Assembly: GCA_040757035.1 (NCBI GenBank)
Contig: JBFLYM010000012.1
Coordinates: 1-22,760, forward strand
DNA: 22,760 nt
Origin: JAHJBR01 sp040757035
Lineage (GTDB): Archaea; Micrarchaeota; Micrarchaeia; Anstonellales; Bilamarchaeaceae
Direction: 5' to 3'
Part shown: piece by piece, positions 13,571 to 20,762 of the stretch
Position numbering within the stretch: position 1 is the first letter of the stretch
Layout: each line of letters starts with the position of its first letter
Program-made: the position numbers and the translations under genes
The notes under the pieces: generated by a model
Databases searched by the model: none
Seen by the model: only the letters and a program-made list of their open reading frames with translations
What the model was told of the DNA's origin: nothing

Positions 13571-14722
13571 TTATTCAATAATGTTTATCGCCATTATTAG
13601 CGATTCCTTTCCGCACAGTTTGTGTTCCAAATTGCTTTTCGTTGAAAACATTTGTTCAAGGAAACCGAGGTGGGCACGGCTGCACAATTCCTTTGAATTA
13701 TCTTTGGATTCGCCATCGTTGAAAAACACAGGTTTTGCGTCTGCTGGAAACGAACAGTATCCATATTTGAGATATCTTGCGTTGTCGGATTTTGACAACA
13801 CGCTTGAAATCTTCACCATCCTCTCCATATCCAGCGCGATCGGCGAAACGATGTAATATACACGGTTTTTTTTCATGACAAATATAAGTTGAATGCGATA
13901 ATTATTCCTTAATTTTCTGATTGCGCTTTTCGCGTCAAAAAATTTTGAATATTGCAAAATAAGTGTGGTTCGCTTCGTGCCACAGATATTACTTTTTATC
14001 ATTAGTGCGACTGTGTCCGATTCATCCTGTTTTTGTTTTTCGGTCTGAATCTCGCTTTTCTTTGGTAATGGAAGCGGATCTATACGTGGAGTTGCGCCGA
14101 TGATTTGACGCGCGTCCGAATTCAAAAGCTCGCCAGGATTCAAAACCCTGCAGATGTATCCAGTGCTGGAATTAATAGTTCCTGGAATGCGCACAATTCT
14201 TCGCATATCTGTTGTGATTTTGGAATCAATGCGTATGCCGAGATTTTCTATTTCGGTTACTAACGAAATACGGGATTTTGTCGCAGCGGATTCGCGCTCA
14301 TGTGGTTTTCCAAAATATTTCTCATCGTCTTTGCAAGATATGTGGAAACCCTTACCGCCGCTGAATGCAATGTATTTTATGTTTACTCGCTTTTCGTGAT
14401 GAAGATAGTCGGCAAGTCTTATCGCTTCCTTCCGCGCCTTTTCCACGTTTTCCGCGCTAAACGGTTTGAAATCTATGTCGAAAAGGAGATCTGCGCCCAA
14501 AAAGCAGGTTTCGTATTCGTTTTCTTCCGCGCGCTTTCCGAGTTTGTGCGGATTGAGCCATTTTGAAACAGAATAGAATGCATCGCGATATTTTACGGAA
14601 TCAAGAAAAGATTCAAGCGCGGTAAGCGAACGAATTCTTTGCTTTACCTTGAAAAACCGTCCGATAGGATCCGCATACCTAAAATGCCTAAACTGAACGA
14701 AATCTATGGCATTCGGAATCAT
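13571..14722 (-). CDS. priS: Archaeo-eukaryotic primase, small-subunit type
   Basis: 383 aa. Primase synthesises RNA/DNA primers for replication. Catalytic motifs are clear: DLLFDIDFK with the metal-binding Asp82 and Asp84, FSGGKGFHIS (120-129) with the motif II His, and DSKITTDMRRIVRIPGT with the motif III Asp and the conserved RxP(G) loop. These cover residues about 70-200. The last 150 or so residues (VYYIVSPIALD, SKSDNARYLKYGYCS) are not standard PriS and contain four Cys at NICGT, GYCSF, ELCSR and KLCGK. Some DPANN archaea have fused or single-chain primases; whether this tail replaces PriL, including its Fe-S role, cannot be told by eye. The gene starts 3 bp after the small unknown gene, so the two are coupled. 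Confidence 0.88.
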   Translation of the reverse strand: MIPNAIDFVQFRHFRYADPIGRFFKVKQRIRSLTALESFLDSVKYRDAFYSVSKWLNPHKLGKRAEENEYETCFLGADLLFDIDFKPFSAENVEKARKEAIRLADYLHHEKRVNIKYIAFSGGKGFHISCKDDEKYFGKPHERESAATKSRISLVTEIENLGIRIDSKITTDMRRIVRIPGTINSSTGYICRVLNPGELLNSDARQIIGATPRIDPLPLPKKSEIQTEKQKQDESDTVALMIKSNICGTKRTTLILQYSKFFDAKSAIRKLRNNYRIQLIFVMKKNRVYYIVSPIALDMERMVKISSVLSKSDNARYLKYGYCSFPADAKPVFFNDGESKDNSKELCSRAHLGFLEQMFSTKSNLEHKLCGKESLIMAINIIE

Positions 14723-14725
14723 GGT

Positions 14726-14989
14726 TTATTCTTTGCTTTTTTTCACGGTTTTCACGAAGTACTTGGCCCCACCACCATCAATGAACGATTGGAGCGCTTT
14801 GGCGGCAGACTGTTGTTCTTTTCCACCATGCGACAGCTTGGAGATAATGTCCTGAAAATATGCATTCACTGACGCCTCGTCGCTATCGGTCGGAATCTTG
14901 GCTTTAAAAACGTTCACAATGGATCGATATTGACGCGGTATGGTTTTTTCGGATGCCGTCCATCCGAACAGAAAATCAAAGAACCCCAT
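14726..14989 (-). CDS. Small unknown protein coupled to primase
   Basis: 87 aa, MGFFDFLFGWTASEKTIPRQ then a helical, Lys/Ala-rich remainder (IPTDSDEASVNAYFQDIISK, AAKALQSFIDGGG). No family recognised. The ATG at 14989 has an SD-like GAGGTGG 5 bases upstream; a GTG nine bases earlier is less likely. The stop is 3 bp from the primase start, implying co-translation and perhaps a replication role. The hydrophobic N-terminus is too short for a membrane helix. Confidence 0.65.
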   Translation of the reverse strand: MGFFDFLFGWTASEKTIPRQYRSIVNVFKAKIPTDSDEASVNAYFQDIISKLSHGGKEQQSAAKALQSFIDGGGAKYFVKTVKKSKE

Positions 14990-14999
14990 ACTGCCCACC

Positions 15000-15259
15000 T
15001 CTATTGCAGGCTCTGAACCCGCTCTTTTTTATTTCTACCTTTTTATTATTTTTTAATTACTTTTTTAATTACCATTGTTTATAATAATTATGGTTTATAT
15101 AGTTTTATTATAGTTTTATAATTGTTTTATAATATTTTAGTATAAATTAATACATTGGTATTTTTTGTTATATTCAATCGTGTATAAATCAATATTATTT
15201 AAATAAAAATTGATACAAATTTCAGCAGCTTAAAGCTGCGGAAATTTAGGTGAATATTA
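15000..15259 (+). promoter_or_regulatory. AT-rich promoter region of the S13 operon
   Basis: 260 bp, extremely AT-rich, with a run of imperfect repeats of AGTTTTATAAT (about 15100-15145) that offer several TATA-like sites, and a stronger TATTTAAATA near 15196-15205. It separates the divergent small gene/primase pair from the ribosomal operon, so it must hold promoters in both directions. No further genes are visible. Confidence 0.5.
15217..15247 (+). promoter_or_regulatory. Leader hairpin before the S13 SD
   Basis: AAATTTC-GCAGCT (15217-15230) pairs with AGCTGC-GGAAATTT (about 15233-15247), a nearly perfect stem ending one base before the SD AGGTGA (15248-15253) and 12 bp before the ATG. If included in the mRNA it would flank the ribosome site, an apt place for feedback by a ribosomal protein. 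If transcription starts inside it, it is instead a DNA palindrome at the initiation site. Confidence 0.6.
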
Positions 15260-15880
15260 ATGGAAACTGAAAAAAGGTATACAAAAGAAGCGCCAAAAAA
15301 AGAGGTTCAACAAAAGGAGAAAAAAATAGAAAAAAATATCAAAGGGATAAAAAGAATTGCTGGGAAAGATGTTAGTGGTGATTATGAAATTTCTAAGGCA
15401 TTGTCTCGGATAAGAGGTATTGGAAAAAACTTGAGCAAACTGGTTGCGAAAGTTCTCGCACGAAATCTCGGAATTCAAAAAAATGTTCAGATTGGGGATT
15501 TGAGTGATGACCAAATAGAAAGCATAAATAAGATACTTCTGAATTTAGAATATTGTGGGATTCCGGAATTTATGTTCAATAGAAGAATGGATTATTCTGA
15601 AGGCAAAAATAAACATCTGATAATGAATGACCTTATTTTTGCGAATAAACGTGATATTGATAGAGAAAAAAATATTTATACATGGAAAGGGTATAGGCAC
15701 GCGTACAAACAAAAAGTGCGCGGACAAAGAACAAGAAACACAGGACGTATTGGAATGACAGTGGGTGTGCTCAGGAAGGCAATTCTTGCTCAAGCAAAAG
15801 CAGCAGCAACTACCTCAGCAGCTACCCCAACAAAAGCATCTGCTTCTACATCTGGTACTAATCCGACAGACAAGAAATAA
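15260..15880 (+). CDS. rps13: Ribosomal protein S13
   Basis: 206 aa (uS13), in the head of the small subunit contacting tRNA and L5. Core about 38-175: ISKALSRIRGIGKNLSKLVA (helix-hairpin-helix), IFANKRDIDREKNIYTWKGY, and the rRNA-binding KVRGQRTRNTGRIGMTVGV. Two extensions make it longer than the usual ~150 aa: about 35 charged residues in front (KEAPKKEVQQKEKKIEKN) and an Ala/Thr/Ser-rich tail (AKAAATTSAATPTKAS). SD AGGTGA precedes the ATG. First gene of the S13-S4-S11-RpoD operon, the standard archaeal order. Confidence 0.96.
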   Translation: METEKRYTKEAPKKEVQQKEKKIEKNIKGIKRIAGKDVSGDYEISKALSRIRGIGKNLSKLVAKVLARNLGIQKNVQIGDLSDDQIESINKILLNLEYCGIPEFMFNRRMDYSEGKNKHLIMNDLIFANKRDIDREKNIYTWKGYRHAYKQKVRGQRTRNTGRIGMTVGVLRKAILAQAKAAATTSAATPTKASASTSGTNPTDKK

Positions 15881-15940
15881 TTACAAAAAAAATATTATAT
15901 ACATGATTGAATGTACATGATTGAATAAAAGATGGTGAAA

Positions 15941-16594
15941 ATGGGGGATCCAAAAAAACCGAAAAATAAATATTCTAAACCGAAAAAAATGTTTGATAAA
16001 GCACGAATAATTGAGGAAAGTAGATTTAGGAAGGCTTATGGCCTTAAAAATATGCGAGAACTTTTGATGGCCTTTTATGAACTTAAAAAAGCAAGGCGCG
16101 AAGCGAGAAGACTTCTCTCGCTCAGCGAAACGCAAAGAAAAAATGAGGAAAAAATAGTTCTCTCAAAATTGCAAAGACTTGGAATTTTAGATAATAAAAG
16201 AAAGGTTGAAGATATACTTTTGCTTACGGTAAGAGATGTTCTTGAACGACGATTACAAACCCGCGTATTAAGAAATGGGCTTGCTAAAACAATTCTACAA
16301 TCACGCCAATTAATCACTCATGGATTTATTGCTATTGGAGATAAAGTAATAAACGTACCATCTTATATCGTAACTGGCGAAGAAGATAAAAACATTAGGC
16401 ATTATAAAAAAATAGAGATAGAACATAAACTTACTGAAAAACCAGAATTAAATATGGGATCGGATGCAGAACCAGATGTGAATGTAATAGAAAAACAAAA
16501 TGTAATTAAAGTGAGTGATCCATCTGCTGAAAAATCAAATAAAGAAAAACCAGTCGAAATACAAACACAAAAGGACTTAAACAAAATGGCTTAA
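15941..16594 (+). CDS. rps4: Ribosomal protein S4
   Basis: 217 aa (uS4), a primary 16S binder. The N-terminus MGDPKKPKNKYSKP is the archaeal S4 signature and sets the start at 15941; the ATG three codons earlier (15932) is possible. The S4 RNA-binding domain is VLERRLQTRVLRNGLAKTIL with RQLITHGFIAIGDKVINVPS. The final 50 or so residues are an acidic/Lys extension beyond the usual end. Upstream, a 14-bp sequence TACATGATTGAAT(A/G) is tandemly doubled (about 15899-15926) beside a TATA-like AATATTATATA, so a secondary promoter is possible. Confidence 0.95.
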   Translation: MGDPKKPKNKYSKPKKMFDKARIIEESRFRKAYGLKNMRELLMAFYELKKARREARRLLSLSETQRKNEEKIVLSKLQRLGILDNKRKVEDILLLTVRDVLERRLQTRVLRNGLAKTILQSRQLITHGFIAIGDKVINVPSYIVTGEEDKNIRHYKKIEIEHKLTEKPELNMGSDAEPDVNVIEKQNVIKVSDPSAEKSNKEKPVEIQTQKDLNKMA

Positions 16595-16618
16595 TGAAAG
16601 AATCTCTAATGTGATTTT

Positions 16619-17131
16619 ATGAGTGAAACAGACACAAAAGAACCTACTGAATCTGAAAAAAATAAAATGGAATATAATAAAGAATCTAAAGAATCTCCAA
16701 AAAAAACTCCGGTAATAGGATCCCAGCATATTGGACAAATTGGACAAAAAAAGAGATTTGCGGTTATTCATGTTTATTCTTCAAAAAATGATACGATCAT
16801 TACTGCAACTGATTTGAGTGGCGCTGAAACTTTTGCGTGGGCGAGTGGTGGAATGGTAGTGAAATCCGATAGAGAAGAAGGAAAACCTTATGCAGCTATG
16901 CAAGCGAGTATTAAAGTAGTCAACGCATTAAAAGAGAAAGGTATAACTCCAATATATATTAAAATTCGCGCGCCTGGCGGAAGTCAATCCAAAACTCCAG
17001 GTTCTGGCGCCCAGGCAGTTATAAGAGCAATTGCAAGAAGCGGAGTGAAATTGCAAAGAATTGAAGATGTAACTCCAATTCCAACTGATTCTATGAGAAA
17101 AAAAGGAGGAAGAAGAGGAAGAAGAGTGTAA
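16619..17131 (+). CDS. rps11: Ribosomal protein S11
   Basis: 170 aa (uS11), on the small-subunit platform at the mRNA exit. Core about 45-170: RFAVIHVYSSKNDTIITATD, YAAMQASIKVVNALKEKGI, IKIRAPGGSQSKTPGSGAQA, and the basic end RKKGGRRGRRV. About 40 charged residues (TKEPTESEKNKMEYNKES) precede the core, more than usual. GTGAT lies six bases before the ATG. Operon position after S4 and five bases before RpoD is the archaeal norm. Confidence 0.96.
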   Translation: MSETDTKEPTESEKNKMEYNKESKESPKKTPVIGSQHIGQIGQKKRFAVIHVYSSKNDTIITATDLSGAETFAWASGGMVVKSDREEGKPYAAMQASIKVVNALKEKGITPIYIKIRAPGGSQSKTPGSGAQAVIRAIARSGVKLQRIEDVTPIPTDSMRKKGGRRGRRV

Positions 17132-17136
17132 TATAT

Positions 17137-17715
17137 ATGAAAATTGAAATTACTCAGGAAAAAGATAACAAACTGAATTTTAAACTTAGCGGAAGCGAAG
17201 TTAGTGTCGCAAATGCAATACGCAGATATGCTATGAATGCGATCCCAATATTTGCGATAGATGAAGTAACGTTCTATGATAATACTTCAGTATTTTTTGA
17301 TGAATATATAGCGCAGCGGATAGGTCTGATTCCGATTATAACCCCGAGCGATGTTCAAAAAGATACAGAAGTAACATTTTATCTTGATGCCAATGGTCCG
17401 AAAGTTGTTTATTCTTCAGAATTTGAAACAAAAGATAAAAAAATAAAGGTTGCAAAAGATAAAATTCCTATTATAACTCTTTTGGATAATCAAATACTTA
17501 GAGTTGAAGGAAAGGCGAGATTAGCGACTGCAAAAAAACACGCAAAATTCCAGGCTGGTTTTGCAGCATATGAAATTACAGAAGATGGTTGCAATTTTAC
17601 TGTTGAATCATTCTTTCAGATGCCGCCAAGAGAGCTTATGATTCGCGCAGCAACTATACTTGTAGAAGATCTTAAAAATTTTGAAAATCAATTAAATAAA
17701 ATTAAAAAAACTTAG
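17137..17715 (+). CDS. rpoD: RNA polymerase subunit D (Rpo3)
   Basis: 192 aa, the alpha-I/Rpb3 homologue that nucleates polymerase assembly with Rpo11. GSEVSVANAIRRYAMNAIPI is the classic dimerisation helix; IAQRIGLIPIITP, HAKFQAGFAAYEI and NFTVESFFQMPPRELM follow. At 192 aa it lacks the inserted ferredoxin-like 4Fe-4S domain of larger archaeal versions (about 260 aa); the insertion point has only about 20 residues. One Cys remains. Ends the ribosomal operon; the tRNA-Leu gene begins 60 bp on. Confidence 0.95.
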   Translation: MKIEITQEKDNKLNFKLSGSEVSVANAIRRYAMNAIPIFAIDEVTFYDNTSVFFDEYIAQRIGLIPIITPSDVQKDTEVTFYLDANGPKVVYSSEFETKDKKIKVAKDKIPIITLLDNQILRVEGKARLATAKKHAKFQAGFAAYEITEDGCNFTVESFFQMPPRELMIRAATILVEDLKNFENQLNKIKKT

Positions 17716-17798
17716 TTGGTAAACCTTCATAATCTAAAGGCCGTGAAGATTTATGAGTATGTGAAAACATTTATGCAGGGGTGGCGGAGCCAGGTCAA

Positions 17799-17895
17799 AT
17801 CTGTTTCAAGCGAACGATGATTCGTTTGCTGTTTCTCCAAATCTTGTGAGATTTGAAGATTCTTTTCCTGTTTAAGGTTTTGAAACTGAGACCAT
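17799..17895 (+). other. D-loop intron of tRNA-Leu(GAG), BHB type
   Basis: About 97 nt with a textbook 4-bp central helix (GGTC/GACC) and two 3-nt bulges. Internal hairpins GCGAACGA/TCGTTTGC and CAAATCT/AGATTTG resemble, but do not copy, those in the Leu(UAA) intron. Structure is kept while sequence has drifted, pointing to common descent of both introns. Confidence 0.82.
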
Positions 17896-17943
17896 ACGTG
17901 CCAGCTTGAGGGGTTGGTGCTCTAGCAGCTGCGCAAGTTCAAA

Positions 17944-18109
17944 CCCATATCCCTTTTTCTTTTTCTAAAAGAAAAAGGTCTAAGGGGTTAACCCCAAAAA
18001 GAAAAAACAGATGTTGATAATAACACGACAAGGTCTGTATCAACCCCAAAAAGAAAAAACAGATGTTGATAATAACACGACAAGGTCTGTATCAACCCCA
18101 AAAAGAAAA
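17944..18109 (+). other. T-loop intron of tRNA-Leu(GAG) with two tandem 52-nt repeats
   Basis: About 166 nt. It opens with the same 12-bp hairpin (CCTTTTTCTTTT/AAAAGAAAAAGG) as the Leu(UAA) intron, then GGGGTTAACCCC, then two 52-nt units marked by CCCC at 17992, 18044 and 18096. The units are identical to each other and to the terminal unit of the other tRNA. Exact splice sites are uncertain. Confidence 0.75.
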
Positions 18110-18144
18110 TCTTGCCCCCTGCACTTATATTATATCTAAGTTCT

Positions 18145-18167
18145 TCAAGCTTTTTCTAAAAGCTTGA
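18145..18167 (+). terminator. Hairpin after tRNA-Leu(GAG)
   Basis: TCAAGCTTTT-TCT-AAAAGCTTGA is a perfect 10-bp hairpin 21 bp past the tRNA end. It uses the same TCT loop and AAAA closing run as the hairpins in the tRNA introns. No U-run follows, so it may be a processing or weak termination signal, or lie in the leader of the ACT gene. Confidence 0.45.
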
Positions 18168-18232
18168 GCAAAAATTTATTAATTTTATCATTAACATTTA
18201 ATCTGCTTTATAACATTTCTGAGGATGATTTT

Positions 18233-18634
18233 ATGAAACCAATTACTTTAGTTTTAAATGACAGAGTTGGACTTATCTCTGATTTGTCGTATATACTTGG
18301 AAAAGAAAAAATAAACATAGATGCTCTAAGCGCAAGTGTGGTTGGAAAGAAAATTGTTATCACAATTCAAGTAAAGAATAATGAAAAAGCAGTAGCAGTG
18401 CTTGCTAAAAATGGATACACAAATATAGATAAAGACTATGATATAATTATGGTAAAAAATCAGCCAGGAGAACTCTCAAAAGTTACTGGATTACTAAAAA
18501 AAGCTAGGATAAATATTGAGAATCTTTTTCAGATTTCACAAGATAGCGAATATGCAATGGTTTCATTAAAAACCAATAAACCAAGGCTTACTAAAGAAAT
18601 TTTAAAACCATACTTGGCTGAACGATTGTTATAA
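18233..18634 (+). CDS. Tandem ACT-domain protein
   Basis: 133 aa. Two ACT-like domains: MKPITLVLNDRVGLISDLSY (1-20) onward, with NIDALSASVVGKKIVITIQV, then a second from IIMVKNQPGELSKVTGLLKK to AMVSLKTNKPRLTKEILK. The DRVG/NQPGELSKV turns are where ACT domains bind amino acids. No enzyme is attached, so it is a stand-alone sensor or regulator; ligand unknown. The ATG at 18233 with SD GAGGATGA is preferred over an upstream in-frame ATG that overlaps the hairpin. Its last 6 bp overlap the convergent NFACT gene. Confidence 0.8.
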   Translation: MKPITLVLNDRVGLISDLSYILGKEKINIDALSASVVGKKIVITIQVKNNEKAVAVLAKNGYTNIDKDYDIIMVKNQPGELSKVTGLLKKARINIENLFQISQDSEYAMVSLKTNKPRLTKEILKPYLAERLL

Positions 18635-19651
18635 ATCTAACTCAATTTCTTTTTTTTCTTTGTTTATTTTTGAAATTTTGTAATTTTTTAGTGCAAAGTC
18701 TAAATTGTTTATTCCTGCTTTTTTTGCAATTTCAAGCAGTTCTTCTATTTTTTGATAATTTGCATATAAATAATCTCCTGCTCCGTTGTTTTCAAATTCC
18801 TCCTTCTTAAGTTCTTCCAATCTGAGTTCTTGCTCTTTCAACCTGCGCTCTAATTTTTGCATTTCTTCGTTCTTTTGCGTTTTTGACATTGTGGTATAGA
18901 ATTCTTCCATTGCTTCACTCAGTGATGGCATTTCTTTAGTCTCTAATTTTTCATATTTTTTGAATTTTATCAAACCAAAATCAACAGGCGTTCCATTTTC
19001 TAAAAACAGATACGATTTTTGGTTATTGGCAATATCTACAAATTCTTTTTCCAAACAGCATATTTCATTTTTTGTAAGCGAAACACCTGGTTTTTTTTCT
19101 TCTATTCCACATCTTGCAAGCATTTCTTTTATGTATTCTTTTCCCAAAGGCAATTTAAGTAAGCAAACTACAATATATTTTTTGCAAAGTGTATTTTCTA
19201 TGTTTTCAACTATTCCGCTTTGTGGTATAATATATTCCAGACCTTTTGCAATAGTGCGCTCTCTCCATTTTTCTTCTCTGAAAACTTTAAGGATTTTTTT
19301 ATTTTTATCCGTTAGAATAATGTTACCATTTGCAAACATTTCTAAAAATAAGATATTGTATTTGAACTCAAACGAAAGTATACGGTCTCTTCCGCATTGG
19401 CAGATTTTTTGTAGTTTTTGATTATGCAAAATTTTCTTTATAGCCTCAGTAAAATTATCCAATTCTTTACCTTCTGTGATATATTTGGCTATTCCGACGC
19501 TGAATGGAAGTTTTATCATTACATGCGAATCTCCTATCTTAAGACGAAAAGAATTTTCATCCATCTTGTAAATTTTGGAAAAGTGCTTTCCTTCAAGTTG
19601 AGCAAGTTCACGTACTATATACGAATATTCAATTATTTGCATTTCGCGCAT
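18629..19651 (-). CDS. Short NFACT-N protein (RqcH/Rqc2-like)
   Basis: 340 aa. The NFACT-N domain is seen in MQIIEYSYIVRELAQLEGKH, KIYKMDENSFRLKIG, and FKYNILFLEMFANGNIILTD. A helix-hairpin-helix region (YIKEMLARCGIEEKKPGVSL), then a coiled coil (KNEEMQKLERRLKEQELRLE) and KIEELLEIAKKAGINN follow. Full-length archaeal RqcH (~600-700 aa) recruits Ala-tRNA to stalled 50S subunits for C-terminal tailing and ends with an NFACT-R domain; this protein stops where NFACT-R would begin. Either the family is shortened in this lineage or NFACT-R is a separate gene elsewhere. Start 19651 chosen because the longer in-frame N-terminus overlaps a TATA-like TATATATT. Confidence 0.83.
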   Translation of the reverse strand: MREMQIIEYSYIVRELAQLEGKHFSKIYKMDENSFRLKIGDSHVMIKLPFSVGIAKYITEGKELDNFTEAIKKILHNQKLQKICQCGRDRILSFEFKYNILFLEMFANGNIILTDKNKKILKVFREEKWRERTIAKGLEYIIPQSGIVENIENTLCKKYIVVCLLKLPLGKEYIKEMLARCGIEEKKPGVSLTKNEICCLEKEFVDIANNQKSYLFLENGTPVDFGLIKFKKYEKLETKEMPSLSEAMEEFYTTMSKTQKNEEMQKLERRLKEQELRLEELKKEEFENNGAGDYLYANYQKIEELLEIAKKAGINNLDFALKNYKISKINKEKKEIELDL

Positions 19652-19790
19652 GATATCATTGTTATTTTTATTTGTTTTGTTTAATATATACACTATTTCT
19701 TTTTTTAAAAGAGAAAGTTTGGATATTAAAAGCGAATGAGCTTATTTAACTGAAAACCTTATTACGTCTTCAGCTGATTAGGTTAGATAT

Positions 19791-20762
19791 ATGGATCAAT
19801 ACTCTCTTTTACTTCAAAAAATGCCTAAAGACGAACTTGAGCACAAAATAACCGAAAAAATAAATTTAATGTGCGGGTTCCTCACGCGCGATGCCGCAAT
19901 CAATCTACTCACAAATGAACTTGGAGTAATGATAAAAGAAAGAATAAAACTCGCGGAAATAAAAGGTGGAACAAGTAAAATATTCGTAATTGTTAAACTG
20001 GAGCGCATATTAAAGTTGCAGGAATTTGATAATGGAAAAAAAATGAGAAAAATAATTATTTCGGATCAGAGCGGAGAGCGCGAGCTTAAACTTTGGAATA
20101 AAGATTTAGATATGCTCAATACATTACATGTTGGTGATTTGGTTGAGATAAATGGGATATATTGCAAAAATAACGAATTAAGTTTAGGATATAGTGGCGA
20201 GATAAAGGTTGTGCAGCACGCTTCGTTTATAGATTTGAGCATACTCAACACGCTTGAAGGCACGCGCGTAAATGTGCGCGGTTATGTCAAAAGCATAAAT
20301 GGAATGAAAGAATACGAAAAAAATGGAGATCAAAAAAAAATGTTTTCATTTTTGCTTTATGATGGAAAGGCAAGCACGCTTGTAATACTCTGGGATAATC
20401 CAGAACGTGGAAATGAGTTGTTTATTGGCGGAGAAATAAAATTAGAAAACGCGCTTGTAAAGAACGGAGAATTGCATTTGAATGCGTTTTCGCGATTACT
20501 TATAAAGAAAAAACGCGAAGGGTTGAGTGGAAAAATAGAAGATATAACCGTATCAGAAGGAAAGCTAATTCTAAAAATTGATAGCAACAGTTACAGTTTT
20601 TCGCGCGAGGAAGCACTAAACATACTTAACGCGCACGTTGCAGATGATATTCTATTAGAGACAATAGTAGAATTAAAGAAAGAAAACCTTTTAGGAAAGA
20701 ATATTTTTATCCCGAGTCAAATTAATAATTCGGTTCGATCTATTCAGAATTGGAGGGATTAA
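19791..20762 (+). CDS. rpa: Replication protein A (single-stranded DNA-binding)
   Basis: 323 aa. An N-terminal helical part (DELEHKITEKINLMCGFLTR, DAAINLLTNELG) is typical of archaeal RPA. OB fold 1 covers about 60-140 (RILKLQEF, KIIISDQSGERELKLWN, LHVGDLVEINGIYC) and OB fold 2 about 150-240 (VNVRGYVKSING, FSFLLYDGKASTLVILWDN). No zinc finger is seen. The C-terminal 80 residues are a separate small domain. RPA protects single-stranded DNA in replication and repair. Its stop overlaps the convergent purN stop by 4 bp. Confidence 0.9.
   Translation: MDQYSLLLQKMPKDELEHKITEKINLMCGFLTRDAAINLLTNELGVMIKERIKLAEIKGGTSKIFVIVKLERILKLQEFDNGKKMRKIIISDQSGERELKLWNKDLDMLNTLHVGDLVEINGIYCKNNELSLGYSGEIKVVQHASFIDLSILNTLEGTRVNVRGYVKSINGMKEYEKNGDQKKMFSFLLYDGKASTLVILWDNPERGNELFIGGEIKLENALVKNGELHLNAFSRLLIKKKREGLSGKIEDITVSEGKLILKIDSNSYSFSREEALNILNAHVADDILLETIVELKKENLLGKNIFIPSQINNSVRSIQNWRD

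Larger units (their letters stand above)
17775..18123 (+). tRNA. tRNA-Leu(GAG) interrupted by a D-loop and a T-loop intron
   Basis: Acceptor GCAGGGG (17775-17781) pairs with CCCCTGC (18116-18122); discriminator A at 18123. Anticodon stem CCAGC/GTTGG encloses TTGAGGG (anticodon GAG, leucine). Long variable arm GCT/AGC; T-stem GCAAG (17933-17937) pairs with CTTGC (18111-18115). D-loop intron (17799-17895): exon GGTC pairs with intron GACC, bulges AAA and ATA, inner helix TC-GTTTCAA/TTGAAAC-GA with one mismatch; removal leaves GGTCAAACGT. T-loop intron (about 17944-18109) lies between TTCAAA and T and is nearly filled by hairpin repeats. The design matches the Leu(UAA) gene at 305-701, including an identical T-stem and near-identical last 60 bp of intron. 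Confidence 0.9.
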
